The notes: generated by a model from the sequence alone, not told the origin. Shown: positions 28,435 through 37,273, numbered from the stretch's first letter. The stretch: 56,636 bases of DNA from Pseudomonadota bacterium (GCA_027618995.1 JAQCGO010000014.1:1-56636); one strand, 5' to 3'. Translations and numbers: made by a program.

Positions 28435-29409
28435 TCAAAATTCGATCGAGGCTTGCCTGTTTGCCGGGAACTCACGTTTTGCGATATGGGCGCGTTCTTC
28501 CGGGCCGGCATTGGCATCATAAATCTCGTCGATTCGCGCAAGCCTTGTGCGTAGCCCTGTTCGATTGGCAATTTGGATATTGAGCCCGGGGCGCGCATTC
28601 ATTTCGAGCATCAGGGGCCCGAGCTGGCTATCGATAACCATATCAACACCGAGATAGCCCAGACCGGTCACCTCATAGCCGCGCGCCGATGACTGCAGGA
28701 TGAAATCCCAGTGCGGAATGCGCAGTCCTGCGACCAGTGCGCCGGTATCCGGATGGTCTTCCACACGACCGTTGGACAGTACGCCGGACATGGTTTCGCC
28801 GAGACTCATGTCCACGCCCGCGCCGACTGCGCCCTGGTGCAGATTGGCCTTGCCATCGGATGCGCGCGTCGGCAACCGCACCATCGACATGGCCGGATAA
28901 CCGCGGTAGACAATGACGCGGACATCCGGCACACCCTGGTAACTGACGGCGGCGAACACCGGATCGAATTGCACGCAGTACTCGATCAGCGCCTTGTCCG
29001 GGTTGCCGCTCAAACTGTATTGGCCGCTGACGATATTGGAGATGTGATGCGCGATCTCCCATTCCGTGATCAACACACCGCTCGACAACCAGTAGGCATC
29101 ACGTCGCCGTTTGCTGCGCCCGGTAATAACCAGGATGCCATCGCCACCACTGCCCTGGGCCGGCTTGACGACGAAACTATTGCGCTCTGCGACCAGGTCG
29201 GCGAAAGTCCCGGCTTCGTGCTGGCTCTCAATGACGCCATAGAGTTCCGGCACCGCCATGCCAGCCTTAATCGCAATCTCCTTGGTCAGCACCTTGTCAT
29301 CGACGAGCGGATACAGGTGACGCGGATTAAGCCGCGAGATGAAATCGGCATTGCGCTCATTCAGGCCGAGCACGCCGGCCTGACGGAGTTTCTTCGCCAG
29401 CGCGAACAT
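28435..29409 (-). CDS. RimK-like ATP-grasp protein (alpha-L-glutamate ligase-like)
   Basis: 324-residue ATP-grasp ligase of the alpha-L-glutamate ligase-like family. It starts KKLRQAGVLGLNERNADF, with ATP-grasp features SFVVKPAQGSGGDGILVI, LIEYCVQFDP and the metal-binding Glu-x-Asn in LMLEMNARPGLNIQIAN. The start codon overlaps by one base the stop of the gene for a 7TM protein with an inactive transglutaminase domain. These two families normally travel with a RimK-associated zinc protease, which I do not see here. The substrate is unknown; peptide or protein amino-acid ligation is inferred from the fold. Confidence 0.85.
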   Translation of the reverse strand: MFALAKKLRQAGVLGLNERNADFISRLNPRHLYPLVDDKVLTKEIAIKAGMAVPELYGVIESQHEAGTFADLVAERNSFVVKPAQGSGGDGILVITGRSKRRRDAYWLSSGVLITEWEIAHHISNIVSGQYSLSGNPDKALIEYCVQFDPVFAAVSYQGVPDVRVIVYRGYPAMSMVRLPTRASDGKANLHQGAVGAGVDMSLGETMSGVLSNGRVEDHPDTGALVAGLRIPHWDFILQSSARGYEVTGLGYLGVDMVIDSQLGPLMLEMNARPGLNIQIANRTGLRTRLARIDEIYDANAGPEERAHIAKREFPANRQASIEF

Positions 29410-30929
29410 CAGTTTCCGGCCAGTGCCCGGAAGCGACGCAACTCGAGCAAGCGGTAGCCCGTATACCGTCCGGAGATCAAGGCCAACGCCAGGGTCACCA
29501 GCAGCAATTCGGGGAATGTGAATATCAGGTGCTCAAGCCACGACAAACCCATGAATATGTAGGCAATTATGGCCACGAGCAGGCTACCGAACCCGGCCCG
29601 CATCGCGTCGACAGCGCCACGTTCCTCCCACACAACCGACATGCGCTCAATCGTCATGGCAACAATGACCATCGGGAACAGTGCGACCGAGAGGCCGGTT
29701 TCCGTGCCAAGACGATGCGACACGAGGCTGATCAACAGCATAAGGATAACGACGACGATCAATACCGCGGTGAGTCGCGGCACCAGCAACAGGCGCAGTC
29801 GTTCCAGCAGGAATCGAATACTCAAGCCCAGTGCAACCAGCAGCGCAAATAGAACCACTCCCCAGAAAAGTTTGGTCTCGCGAAACGCAAGCGCGATGAG
29901 CACGGGCATGAATGTGCCGAAGGCATCGATGCCAATGAAGTTGCGCAGAAAAACCATGACCAGCGCACCGATCGGAATCATCAACAATACGCTGTACACG
30001 GCCTGCGTCTGAATCGGCAGGCTGTAGAGAGAGAGGTCGCTCATGCTGGTGCCGCGCTGCTCAGCCTGGGTATTGGCGATCGCAACCGTCTCGAGATAGT
30101 TGTCCTGTACCGCGAAGCTGACTTTTACATTGCTGCCACCTTCGACACTGACCAGTGATTCATTGCCACGCCACCAGACCAGGAAGTTGGCCGGCAGATC
30201 CTCAGCGCCGGTCGACGGATTGAAATTGCGCCAGTCGTTGCCATCATGCACCTCGAGCCAGGTAAGGATCTGCGCATCGCTCTGCCGGCCTTCGAGTTTC
30301 AGGCCGTGCACCATGCGCGCAGGAAAGCGCGCGTACGCCAGTATCGTGGTGACGGTCTGCACGAAATCCACGCTCGTTTTGGCCTCCGAACGCAGCAATT
30401 CCACGTTGGGATCCGGCGACGGGTCATTCATCCGGCGCAGCAGTTCCGAAGTAAACGAGGCGGTATCGGCGGAGTGCTCTTTGACATCAGCAACCAGCAC
30501 GTCGACCGCGGTTCTGAATGGCTCGTTGATCGACGGCATCGGTGGGAATGGAGGTGTTGTATCCGACTGCTTGTTGCTCGCATCGCCATACACCGAGATG
30601 CGGTAGTAGATTGTTTGCGGCCCGTCAGCGCGACGAATCGCCCATTGCGCTTCGCGGCCACCGGTGCCGTAGTTCAGGCTGAACCCGTAACCGCGCGACA
30701 CGGGATTTTCATTCAGGGTACGAAAGCCGGGTGTCAGCGTAGGAATGTGCAGATTGACCTTGATCGAACCGGGTCCGCTATCGAAGCTGATGGCCGATTC
30801 GATCGTCCAGACCGGCGTCTCCTGATTGCGTTGCACCGGAAAACCCAGCACCAGCCATTTATAGGCGAACACAGACATGCCGATTGCGATCAGCCCGGCC
30901 GCCAATGCATAGGTATATTGGCGCTTCAT
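29409..30929 (-). CDS. Inactive transglutaminase fused to seven transmembrane helices
   Basis: 506-residue inner-membrane protein. One N-terminal helix (TYALAAGLIAIGMSVFAY) is followed by a periplasmic region with a transglutaminase-like core (TTILAYARFPARMVHGL, TWLEVHDGNDWRNFNP) in which the catalytic Cys and His positions are not retained. Seven hydrophobic segments follow (from about residue 300, starting VYSVLLMIPIGALVMVFL). The family is known from genome surveys as a partner of RimK-like ATP-grasp enzymes; its role is unknown. Minus strand, 16 nt after visC. Confidence 0.85.
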   Translation of the reverse strand: MKRQYTYALAAGLIAIGMSVFAYKWLVLGFPVQRNQETPVWTIESAISFDSGPGSIKVNLHIPTLTPGFRTLNENPVSRGYGFSLNYGTGGREAQWAIRRADGPQTIYYRISVYGDASNKQSDTTPPFPPMPSINEPFRTAVDVLVADVKEHSADTASFTSELLRRMNDPSPDPNVELLRSEAKTSVDFVQTVTTILAYARFPARMVHGLKLEGRQSDAQILTWLEVHDGNDWRNFNPSTGAEDLPANFLVWWRGNESLVSVEGGSNVKVSFAVQDNYLETVAIANTQAEQRGTSMSDLSLYSLPIQTQAVYSVLLMIPIGALVMVFLRNFIGIDAFGTFMPVLIALAFRETKLFWGVVLFALLVALGLSIRFLLERLRLLLVPRLTAVLIVVVILMLLISLVSHRLGTETGLSVALFPMVIVAMTIERMSVVWEERGAVDAMRAGFGSLLVAIIAYIFMGLSWLEHLIFTFPELLLVTLALALISGRYTGYRLLELRRFRALAGN

Positions 30930-30945
30930 CGTGGCCTCCCCTGTG

Positions 30946-32151
30946 TCAGCGCCTGGTTCCCAGTGCGACTTTCACCACGTGCTCACGAATCGGTCCGCTG
31001 TGGTTGAACAGCCACATGCCGGTCGTGCGCAGTTCTTTTAGTAGTGCGGAGTCTGTCGCAAACAATCGATTTAGACCAGTCATAAAGTGCAACATCGTTG
31101 CGTTCGCACCTTTACGGGCACGCTCATAGCGACGTAAAACCGGCCGGTCTCCCGGATACTCTCCGTGCTGCAACGCGGTGTTGATGACGTCTGCAAGGCT
31201 TACGGCATCCTGCAGGCCCAGATTGGCGCCCTGCCCGGCGAGTGGATGCACTGCGTGTGCCGCGTCACCGACCAGGGCGATGCCTGCTTTGACGTAATCC
31301 TTCACATGCCTCGAGCGCAACGGGAATGCACCGCGCGGACCGGCGGCGCTGAGCCGGCCGAGGACATGGTCAGACGCATTGCCGAGCGCGCTTCCGAGCT
31401 CCTCGTCGGTCGCCGACATTGCCCACTGCGCCTGCTCTGCAGTGGTAGACCAGACGACGGAAATTCGGCCGTCGACAAGCGGCAACATGCCCAGCGGCCC
31501 GGTTGCCAGAAAACGCTGCCTGGCGATATTGGCATGCGACTTTTCCGGTCGCAGATGGCTGACGAAGGCGACCTGCTCATATTCCCATTCGCGGCTCTCG
31601 ATACCGGCGCATTCGCGCACGAGTGAGTGCGCGCCATCTGCGCCTATGATCAGGTCCGCTTCTATCTTGCGGCCATCCTGCAGCACGACCTGGTGAGTAT
31701 TCCTGGCCGTTTCCAGCGACACGATCGGCGCCGAAAATAACAGGTCAACATCTTGCCGCTCGACCACGCCGAGAATGGCGTCGACGAGCAGGTCGTTTTC
31801 GACGATGAAACCGAGTTGCGACACAGCGAAGTCGGCCGCATCAAACCGCAGGGCATCGCCGCTATCGTCCGTGGATGATTCGTCCCAGACGCGCATGCTG
31901 TCGTAAGCGCAGGCGCGTGTCGCGATCACAGCGAGCCAGGCGCCGATATCCTGCAGCAATTCGGCCGACCCCGTTGCGATGGCGGATACGCGTAACGCCA
32001 CGTCGTCACTCGCACGCCGCACGACTCGTGCGTCGGCATCAATCACCGTCAGCTTGAGCTGCTCGCGCTGTTTGCATTGCGCCAGCAGTGCCGCCACCGC
32101 CAATCCAGCGACACCGGCGCCGACAATGACCACGTGATAGCGCTTGTTCAC
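30946..32151 (-). CDS. visC: FAD-dependent ubiquinone hydroxylase (VisC/UbiI/UbiF-like)
   Basis: Class A flavoprotein monooxygenase of 401 residues with VVIVGAGVAGLAVAALLA (FAD), the DG motif ADLIIGADGAHSLVR and the second FAD motif ALVGDAAHAVHPLAGQGANLGLQD. It probably hydroxylates a ring position in ubiquinone synthesis, where Coq7, also encoded here, does another hydroxylation. The GTG start overlaps the ubiH stop (GTGA). Which ring carbon it acts on (UbiI or UbiF-like) cannot be read from sequence. Confidence 0.88.
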   Translation of the reverse strand: MNKRYHVVIVGAGVAGLAVAALLAQCKQREQLKLTVIDADARVVRRASDDVALRVSAIATGSAELLQDIGAWLAVIATRACAYDSMRVWDESSTDDSGDALRFDAADFAVSQLGFIVENDLLVDAILGVVERQDVDLLFSAPIVSLETARNTHQVVLQDGRKIEADLIIGADGAHSLVRECAGIESREWEYEQVAFVSHLRPEKSHANIARQRFLATGPLGMLPLVDGRISVVWSTTAEQAQWAMSATDEELGSALGNASDHVLGRLSAAGPRGAFPLRSRHVKDYVKAGIALVGDAAHAVHPLAGQGANLGLQDAVSLADVINTALQHGEYPGDRPVLRRYERARKGANATMLHFMTGLNRLFATDSALLKELRTTGMWLFNHSGPIREHVVKVALGTRR

Positions 32152-33353
32152 GCCAGCGGTACTCCGCGCGACAGCCGCGGCAGCCGGCCCGCAAGTCCCA
32201 TCGTATGCCTCGCAAACAGTGAACGAACGCCCGGCACAAGATCAAACGCCAGCATGCCGAGGTCTCTCGTCGCACGGACGGGCCGACTGTTGCTCGCGAA
32301 CAAGCGCACGAGGCCATCGGTGAAACCGACCAGCCTGGATTGATCACTCTTTCGCCAGGCTGCGTAGCGACTCAACATCTCGGAGTCGTCAAGACCGTAA
32401 TCGGCGATACAGTCGCACAGTGTCGCAACGTCGCGCAGCCCCAGGTTGAATCCTTGCGCCGCGACCGGGTGCAAGCCGTGCGCCGCGTTGCCAACCAGAA
32501 CAGTTCGCGTCGCGGTCAGCCGCATGGCCTTGCTCAGTAACAGTGGATAGCCCGCTCGTGTGCCGACTCGCGAGAATTCGCCGAGGCGATAGCCGAATGC
32601 GGCCTGTAACTCGGCAAGAAATGCGTTGTCGTCGAGGGCCAGGATCCGCTCAGCGTCAGTAGCCGCTACATTCCAGACAAATCCGGCACGGCCGTCAGTG
32701 ACCGGCAGCAGCACCAATGGTCCCTGCGACGTGAAGCGTTCGTAGGCGCAATTCTCGAGCGCTTTCTCCGGCAACAAATTACCCACGATCGCCAGCTGCC
32801 CATAGTCCGTATGTTTGACGCCGATGCCCGCCATGGCGCGCAGTGACGAGCGTGCGCCGTCTGCCGCAACCAGCAGTCGCGTTGTAAGCGCGCGTTGCGC
32901 GCCATCGGCTTCCTGCAGATTGACAGTGACGTCGTGCGGCCCGAAACGCGCGCTGCTGATGCGGGCGGGACAAATGACGTCCAGTCCGGGCACTGTGTCG
33001 AGCGCCTCCTGCAGCGTCACGCCCAGAACGCGATTGGTGACGATGTAACCGAGCGCCTCGACGCCCTGTTCCGCCGCGTCGATATGTGAAAAACCGAAGC
33101 GCCCCTGGTCCGAGACGTGAATGCGACGCACCGGCGTCGCCGCCGCAACAATGTCGTCCCAAACGTGCATGGCTTCGTACATGCGTTGCGTGCTGCGCGA
33201 CAATGCGGTCGAACGATCGTCGAAGCTCGGCTGCAGCGGAGCCGCTCGTGGCACGGACTCGACCATCGCCACTCGCAACGACAATGGTGCCAGCGCCAGC
33301 GCCAGGCTTGAGCCGATCATGCCGCCACCCGCAATTACGACGTCGTAGTTCAT
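32148..33353 (-). CDS. ubiH: 2-octaprenyl-6-methoxyphenol hydroxylase UbiH
   Basis: Flavin monooxygenase of ubiquinone synthesis, homologous to the neighbouring visC product. I place the start at 33353 (MNYDVVIAGGGMIGSSLALAL): it forms an ATGA overlap with pepP, and the 67 residues of open frame upstream are low-complexity readthrough. It has RSTALSRSTQRMYEAM, the DG motif LLVAADGARSSLRAMAG and LVGNAAHGLHPVAAQGFNLGLRD. In the second FAD motif GNAAH replaces the usual GDAAH, common in UbiH. The order pepP-ubiH-visC is conserved. Confidence 0.92.
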   Translation of the reverse strand: MNYDVVIAGGGMIGSSLALALAPLSLRVAMVESVPRAAPLQPSFDDRSTALSRSTQRMYEAMHVWDDIVAAATPVRRIHVSDQGRFGFSHIDAAEQGVEALGYIVTNRVLGVTLQEALDTVPGLDVICPARISSARFGPHDVTVNLQEADGAQRALTTRLLVAADGARSSLRAMAGIGVKHTDYGQLAIVGNLLPEKALENCAYERFTSQGPLVLLPVTDGRAGFVWNVAATDAERILALDDNAFLAELQAAFGYRLGEFSRVGTRAGYPLLLSKAMRLTATRTVLVGNAAHGLHPVAAQGFNLGLRDVATLCDCIADYGLDDSEMLSRYAAWRKSDQSRLVGFTDGLVRLFASNSRPVRATRDLGMLAFDLVPGVRSLFARHTMGLAGRLPRLSRGVPLA

Positions 33354-34654
33354 GCGCGCTGCATCAGGGACTCGATTTCGTCCGGATCCTTGACCAACCC
33401 CTTGCTGAGTACGTCCGGACCATTGCTGGTGACGACGACATCGTCCTCGATGCGTATACCGATGCCGCGCCAGCGCGCCGGGACCTTGCGGCTGTCGGGA
33501 ATGTAGATGCCAGGCTCGACGGTCGTGATCATGCCGGGCTCTAGCATGCGCCATTCATCGCCTACCTTGTAATCGCCGACATCGTGCACGTCCATGCCGA
33601 TCCAGTGACCGGTGCGATGCATGAAGTATTCGCGATACGCTTCATCCTTTATGAGGCGTGCGAGGGTACCGTCCAGCAGGCCGATTTTCTTCAAACCGCG
33701 TGTGATGACCCTGACCGCTGCGTCATGCGGTTCATTCCAGTGATTGCCCTTGCGCGTCATTTCGATCGCAGCAAGCTGCGCCTCGAGCACGATTTCGTAG
33801 ACCGCTCGTTGTTCCGGGCTGAACCTGCCGTTCACCGGGATCGTTCGAGTGATATCCGAGGCGTAATAGTCGAGCTCGCAGCCAGCGTCGATGAGCACCA
33901 GGTCGCCATCTTTGAGCTCCTGGTTGTTCTCGACGTAGTGCAACGTGCAGGCGTTGACCCCGCCGCCCACTATCGGGCTGTAGGACATCCACGCCGCATT
34001 GCGCCGAAACTCGCGCATGAACTCGGCTTCGATCTCGTACTCATACAATCCTGGGCGCATAAGGCGCATCACTTCGATATGGGCCTGGACCGCGATCCTG
34101 GCCGATCGGCGCATGGCCGAAATCTCGTCACGACTCTTATATAGGCGCATATCGTGCAGCAGGTGATCGAGCGCAACGAACTCGCGTGGCGTATGCACGC
34201 CACGCGCCTCCCGACCGCGCAGGGAATTCAGCCAGTCTGCGATACGCGCATCAAAATCCGCGTACAGCCCCATGGTGTAGTACACGCGGCTGCAGGACTC
34301 CATGATGCCGGGCAGGATGTCGTCGATATCGTCGATGGGAAAAGCGTCATCCGCAGCGTAGTCCTGAATCGCCCCATCCGGGCCGGCGCGCTTGCCATCC
34401 CACAGCTCCTTCTCAGGATCTCGGTCACGACAAAACAGCAGGTACTCACCATTGTCCCGGCCAGGAGCCAGCACGATGACCGCATCCGGCTCGGCAAACC
34501 CGGTCAGATAGTAAAAATCACTGTCCTGTCGAAACCGGTACGCAACATCCCTGCTGCGAGTCCGAACAGGCGCCGCGGGCAGGATCGCGATTCCACCGGT
34601 GCCGACCATGCGCATCAGCTGGTCACGACGACGCGAAAATTCCTTGCTGTTCAT
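33350..34654 (-). CDS. pepP: Xaa-Pro aminopeptidase (aminopeptidase P)
   Basis: Dimetal pita-bread peptidase removing N-terminal residues before proline. The start at 34654 (MNSKEFSRRRDQLMRMV) matches the family; the open frame upstream overlaps ygfB and is not coding. 434 residues. Metal ligands lie in VLIDAGCELDYYASDITRT (two Asp), HRTGHWIGMDVHD (His), TVEPGIYIPD (Glu) and RIEDDVVVT (Glu). Member of ygfB-pepP-ubiH-visC on the minus strand. Confidence 0.93.
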   Translation of the reverse strand: MNSKEFSRRRDQLMRMVGTGGIAILPAAPVRTRSRDVAYRFRQDSDFYYLTGFAEPDAVIVLAPGRDNGEYLLFCRDRDPEKELWDGKRAGPDGAIQDYAADDAFPIDDIDDILPGIMESCSRVYYTMGLYADFDARIADWLNSLRGREARGVHTPREFVALDHLLHDMRLYKSRDEISAMRRSARIAVQAHIEVMRLMRPGLYEYEIEAEFMREFRRNAAWMSYSPIVGGGVNACTLHYVENNQELKDGDLVLIDAGCELDYYASDITRTIPVNGRFSPEQRAVYEIVLEAQLAAIEMTRKGNHWNEPHDAAVRVITRGLKKIGLLDGTLARLIKDEAYREYFMHRTGHWIGMDVHDVGDYKVGDEWRMLEPGMITTVEPGIYIPDSRKVPARWRGIGIRIEDDVVVTSNGPDVLSKGLVKDPDEIESLMQRA

Positions 34655-34673
34655 TGCGTCTTGCCCACCCGGC

Positions 34674-35258
34674 CTAGTGCACTGCGTCGGCGGCCGGATC
34701 GTCACCCGGCTGGCGCAGATCCGCCAATTCCTCGAAGGCCAGTTGCACGGCAACGCGTACGTATTCAACCAGTTCGAAATAGGCCTCCTCGTCGGACTCA
34801 ACATCAGTGTCCTCGTCGGTCGCCGCGCGAGTAATTTGCAACATGTCACGGATGATATCGGCGAGCGGTTCAGCCTGAAGCCGGGCACGCAGGTCGGCGC
34901 CATGTTCGCCACTGACCAGGCCGTGCAGGAACCCCTCACACCAGTGCGCCAGCGCCGTCGCACGCGAGGCCGGGCTGTCATGGTCGTCCGGCAGGAGTGG
35001 CGTGAAAGCAGACAGGCGTTCCGCGAGCTGCTGATACGTGGTCGCAAACAACGCGCCGAGCAACCCTTCACACTCAACCCGCAGCGCGTCCGCCTGATCA
35101 GTACCTTCCAGTACCCGGGTCAGCCAGTCGAAGCCGCTGTCCGCGCCGGCAATCGCGAGCCGGCCTGATAACAGGCCGTGTGTTTGCGACGCGTCCCACG
35201 TGGACCCGCAGCGGCGCAGCGCCTGGTCCAACGTGCTGTGGTCGATTCCCTGTTCCAT
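34674..35258 (-). CDS. ygfB: UPF0149 family protein YgfB
   Basis: 194-residue acidic helical protein of the UPF0149/YgfB family. I start at 35258 (MEQGIDHSTLDQALRRCG), where an AGGAAATC site lies about 9 nt upstream; the longer frame to 35330 lacks support. Typical segments are THGLLSGRLA, WCEGFLHGL and EEAYFELVEYVRVAVQL. In Pseudomonas a YgfB homologue affects ampDh3 expression; whether that holds here is unknown. Divergent from the TIGR02449-like and zapA genes. Confidence 0.9.
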   Translation of the reverse strand: MEQGIDHSTLDQALRRCGSTWDASQTHGLLSGRLAIAGADSGFDWLTRVLEGTDQADALRVECEGLLGALFATTYQQLAERLSAFTPLLPDDHDSPASRATALAHWCEGFLHGLVSGEHGADLRARLQAEPLADIIRDMLQITRAATDEDTDVESDEEAYFELVEYVRVAVQLAFEELADLRQPGDDPAADAVH

Positions 35259-35382
35259 CACTTTGATTTCCTGAACATTCGTGCTGCCCGAATGATCCCA
35301 CGTATTGTCCATGCTAGCCACGCTGGTCATAACGCTCGAAAAGGCGATTGATTATGCCGGGACGCGTGTCTATATTGCTGCC

Positions 35383-35613
35383 ATGGCCAAGGATATGAAT
35401 ACAACATTTGAGCACGAGCTGAAACGCCTTGAAAAGCGTGTCGATGCGCTGGTTCGGGTGTGTGACCAGCTTCAGGATGAGAATAAATCCCTGAAGCAAC
35501 GGCAAGACGTCCTGACTTCCGAGCGTGCCAACCTTTTGCAGAAGAACGAACAGGTGCGTGCACGCGTCGAAGCAATGATCGGCAGACTGAAAGCAATGGA
35601 GCAAGGATCCTGA
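35383..35613 (+). CDS. TIGR02449-like short coiled-coil protein (ZapB-like)
   Basis: 76-residue, almost entirely helical protein with heptads (LKRLEKRVDALVRVCDQLQDE, RANLLQKNEQVRARVEAMI). It matches the short gammaproteobacterial family found between ygfB and zapA. A role beside ZapA in cell division is inferred from position and coiled-coil character only. Start choice lies between ATG 35383 and ATG 35395; longer frames run into the promoter region. Four nt separate it from zapA. Confidence 0.78.
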   Translation: MAKDMNTTFEHELKRLEKRVDALVRVCDQLQDENKSLKQRQDVLTSERANLLQKNEQVRARVEAMIGRLKAMEQGS

Positions 35614-35617
35614 CATC

Positions 35618-35932
35618 ATGAGTAACCCAACTGCGCAGGTTAGCGTCCGGATTCTGGACAAGGAATACCAGGTCGCATGCCCCGCGAGTGAACGTATGGA
35701 CTTGCTGGATTCAGCCGAAGTACTGAATGCCAAGATGCGCGAAATTCGAGACAGCGGACGCATCGTCGGGCTGGACCGAATCGCCGTGATGGCGGCGCTC
35801 AACATGGCCAACGATTTGTTACATGCGCAGGTTCGCGATCGTGCGATTGAAGGCGACGTCAGCATGCGCTTGAAGAGTATTTCGGATCGCGTCGACTCAG
35901 TACTGGGTGGTTCTCAGCAACTGGATTTTTGA
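35618..35932 (+). CDS. zapA: Cell division protein ZapA
   Basis: FtsZ-ring-associated protein, 104 residues. The N-terminal globular head (VSVRILDKEYQVACP, then ERMDLLDSAEVLNAKM) and the C-terminal coiled coil (VMAALNMANDLLHAQ onward) are typical. The ygfB // zapA - ssrS - ygfA arrangement is a well-known gammaproteobacterial landmark. Intact. Confidence 0.93.
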   Translation: MSNPTAQVSVRILDKEYQVACPASERMDLLDSAEVLNAKMREIRDSGRIVGLDRIAVMAALNMANDLLHAQVRDRAIEGDVSMRLKSISDRVDSVLGGSQQLDF

Positions 35933-35957
35933 CGCATCAGAATGTACAAAGGAAATG

Positions 35958-36144
35958 GCGCCTCCTGCGGTGTTCGATACTGACCTGGAAACCTTTCGAC
36001 CCTAACTTTTCTTTACGGGGTCGTGCACTGTCGACAACATATGAGCAAGGCTGCGCAAGCGGCAAGCCTGTTGTTGTCACGACTAGCCCCACCTGTTGCT
36101 CCGGTTCGAGAGCGACGGTCAGTAACGGCACAGGCGGGAGGCGC
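35958..36144 (+). ncRNA. ssrS: 6S RNA
   Basis: Between zapA and ygfA, the standard place for 6S RNA. The predicted 187-nt transcript closes with a perfect 8-bp stem, GCGCCTCC at 35958-35965 with GGAGGCGC at 36137-36144, preceded internally by the characteristic TGCGGTGTTCG and followed by a T-run. Length and layout fit the long open hairpin that binds sigma70-RNA polymerase and represses promoters in stationary phase. Ends are estimated from the stem. Confidence 0.88.
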
Positions 36145-36149
36145 TTTTT

Positions 36150-36707
36150 TTGAAAGCACAAATTCGTCAGAGCGCGCTTAAAGCGCGACGCGCCATGAGT
36201 GCTGAAAGCCGCAACTTCGCCAGTGCGAAAATCTGTTCCAAGCTGGTTCGATCGCACGAATTTTTCGCCGCGAAATCCATCGCGTGCTATTTGCCGATGC
36301 CGGATGAAGTTGACCCCTGCCGGATCATCGAGCGCGCATGGCGCGCAAAAAAGCGCATTTTCTGCCCGGTGACCGAAAATGACGGAAAAATGTTTTACCG
36401 TCGGCTGGAGCGCGACTCGACACTCAAGCGCAACCAATTCGGATTGTGGGAGCCAGTCGACGGAGAGATCATCGCGGCCAGACAGCTCGATCTCGTCATC
36501 ACGCCGCTGGTCGCTTTTGACGCTGACAACAATCGTATCGGCATGGGCGGAGGCTATTTCGATCGCTACTTCGCGTTTCAAAAACGCGCGCCACGCTGGC
36601 TGCGGCCGAAACTCATCGGCCTCGCCTTCGATTGTCAGAAATTCGAGAAAATCGCCTCAAACCCTTGGGATATACGGCTTTACGCCGTTGTCAGCGCCAG
36701 CGACTAG
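36150..36707 (+). CDS. ygfA: 5-formyltetrahydrofolate cyclo-ligase
   Basis: ATP-dependent conversion of 5-formyl-THF to methenyl-THF. 185 residues with the basic N terminus MKAQIRQSALKARRAMS, IACYLPMPDEVD, and the signature GMGGGYFDRYF near VITPLVAFD. The TTG start lies within the T-run of the 6S gene, and the only Shine-Dalgarno-like sequence is GGGAGG at 36136-36141, which belongs to the 3' strand of the 6S closing stem. Cotranscription with 6S RNA is known in relatives. Confidence 0.9.
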   Translation: MKAQIRQSALKARRAMSAESRNFASAKICSKLVRSHEFFAAKSIACYLPMPDEVDPCRIIERAWRAKKRIFCPVTENDGKMFYRRLERDSTLKRNQFGLWEPVDGEIIAARQLDLVITPLVAFDADNNRIGMGGGYFDRYFAFQKRAPRWLRPKLIGLAFDCQKFEKIASNPWDIRLYAVVSASD

Positions 36708-37033
36708 CCGATTTTCCAGCGCCTTCCAGCTGCGTCTCATCGCCTTTCACCGCCGCTGAGTGGCAAACGAAATGTTTCCAGCAGCGCGACGCAACGCAGC
36801 GGATTTTTTCGCGTGATCGCTCCATGGACGCCTCACGATCGGCAAAGCCCCGTTGCGAATTTCCCGAGCGAGCGACCTTTTCATCAAACGAATTTCGTCG
36901 CCCGATGATTTTTGCCGGCAAAATTGCCTCGAATCCGGCGGTTTCAAAGTGTTAATTGCGTCACCTAACTTGCTGGATTTTTTGCTTTTGTTGTATATAC
37001 TCAACTCCGGGTACCCGACACGGAGAAACAAAG
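36708..37033. other. Intergenic region with candidate promoter for the histone-like gene
   Basis: 326 nt without a supportable gene. Short ORFs here have no homology signal I recognise. At its 3' end TTGCTG (36970-36975) and TATATA (36994-36999) are separated by 18 nt and sit about 35 nt before the ATG at 37034, a plausible sigma70 promoter. The last stretch is much richer in A and T than its surroundings. Confidence 0.5.
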
Positions 37034-37273
37034 ATGGCTACCAAGAAGAAGTCCAGTAAGAAAGCAAGTGCGAAAAAAGCTGCGCCGAAAAAACGCGCAG
37101 CAAAGAAGAAAGTAGCAAAGAAGAAAGTAGCAAAGAAGAAAGTAGCAAAGAAGAAAGTTGCGAAAAAGAAAACCGCCAAGAAAAAGGCTAAAAAGAAAGC
37201 TAAGAAGAAAGCTAAGAAGAAAGCTAAGAAGAAGACCGCCAAGCGCAAAACGAAACGGAAAGCCAAGAAGTAG
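37034..37273 (+). CDS. Lysine-rich histone H1-like protein (AlgP-like repeats)
   Basis: 79-residue, extremely basic protein composed almost only of Lys and Ala with some Arg, Val and Thr. It resembles the C-terminal tails of histone H1 and bacterial AlgP/HctB-like DNA-binding proteins. CGGAGA 8 nt before the ATG is a good ribosome site. The coding sequence contains four 15-nt repeats (VAKKK units, 37100-37159) and four 12-nt repeats (AKKK units, 37187-37234). Likely a nucleoid-associated DNA-compacting protein; regulatory effects cannot be inferred. Two hairpins follow. Confidence 0.85.
   Translation: MATKKKSSKKASAKKAAPKKRAAKKKVAKKKVAKKKVAKKKVAKKKTAKKKAKKKAKKKAKKKAKKKTAKRKTKRKAKK
37100..37234 (+). 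repeat. Coding tandem repeats in the histone-like gene
   Basis: Four copies of GCAAAGAAGAAAGTA (15 nt; the last ends GTT) at 37100-37159 and four copies of GCTAAGAAGAAA (12 nt, small variations) at 37187-37234. Units are multiples of three, so copy-number change would lengthen or shorten the Lys-rich tail without frameshift. Confidence 0.9.

Noticed and set aside
35937-36581. A 214-codon minus-strand frame across the 6S RNA and ygfA
   Set aside because: The region has a clear 6S closing stem and a conserved plus-strand ygfA; the frame has no motif.
37100-37234. Regularly spaced short repeats suggesting a CRISPR array
   Set aside because: Repeats are contiguous, 12-15 nt, in frame and encode Lys/Ala units; there are no spacers and no cas genes.
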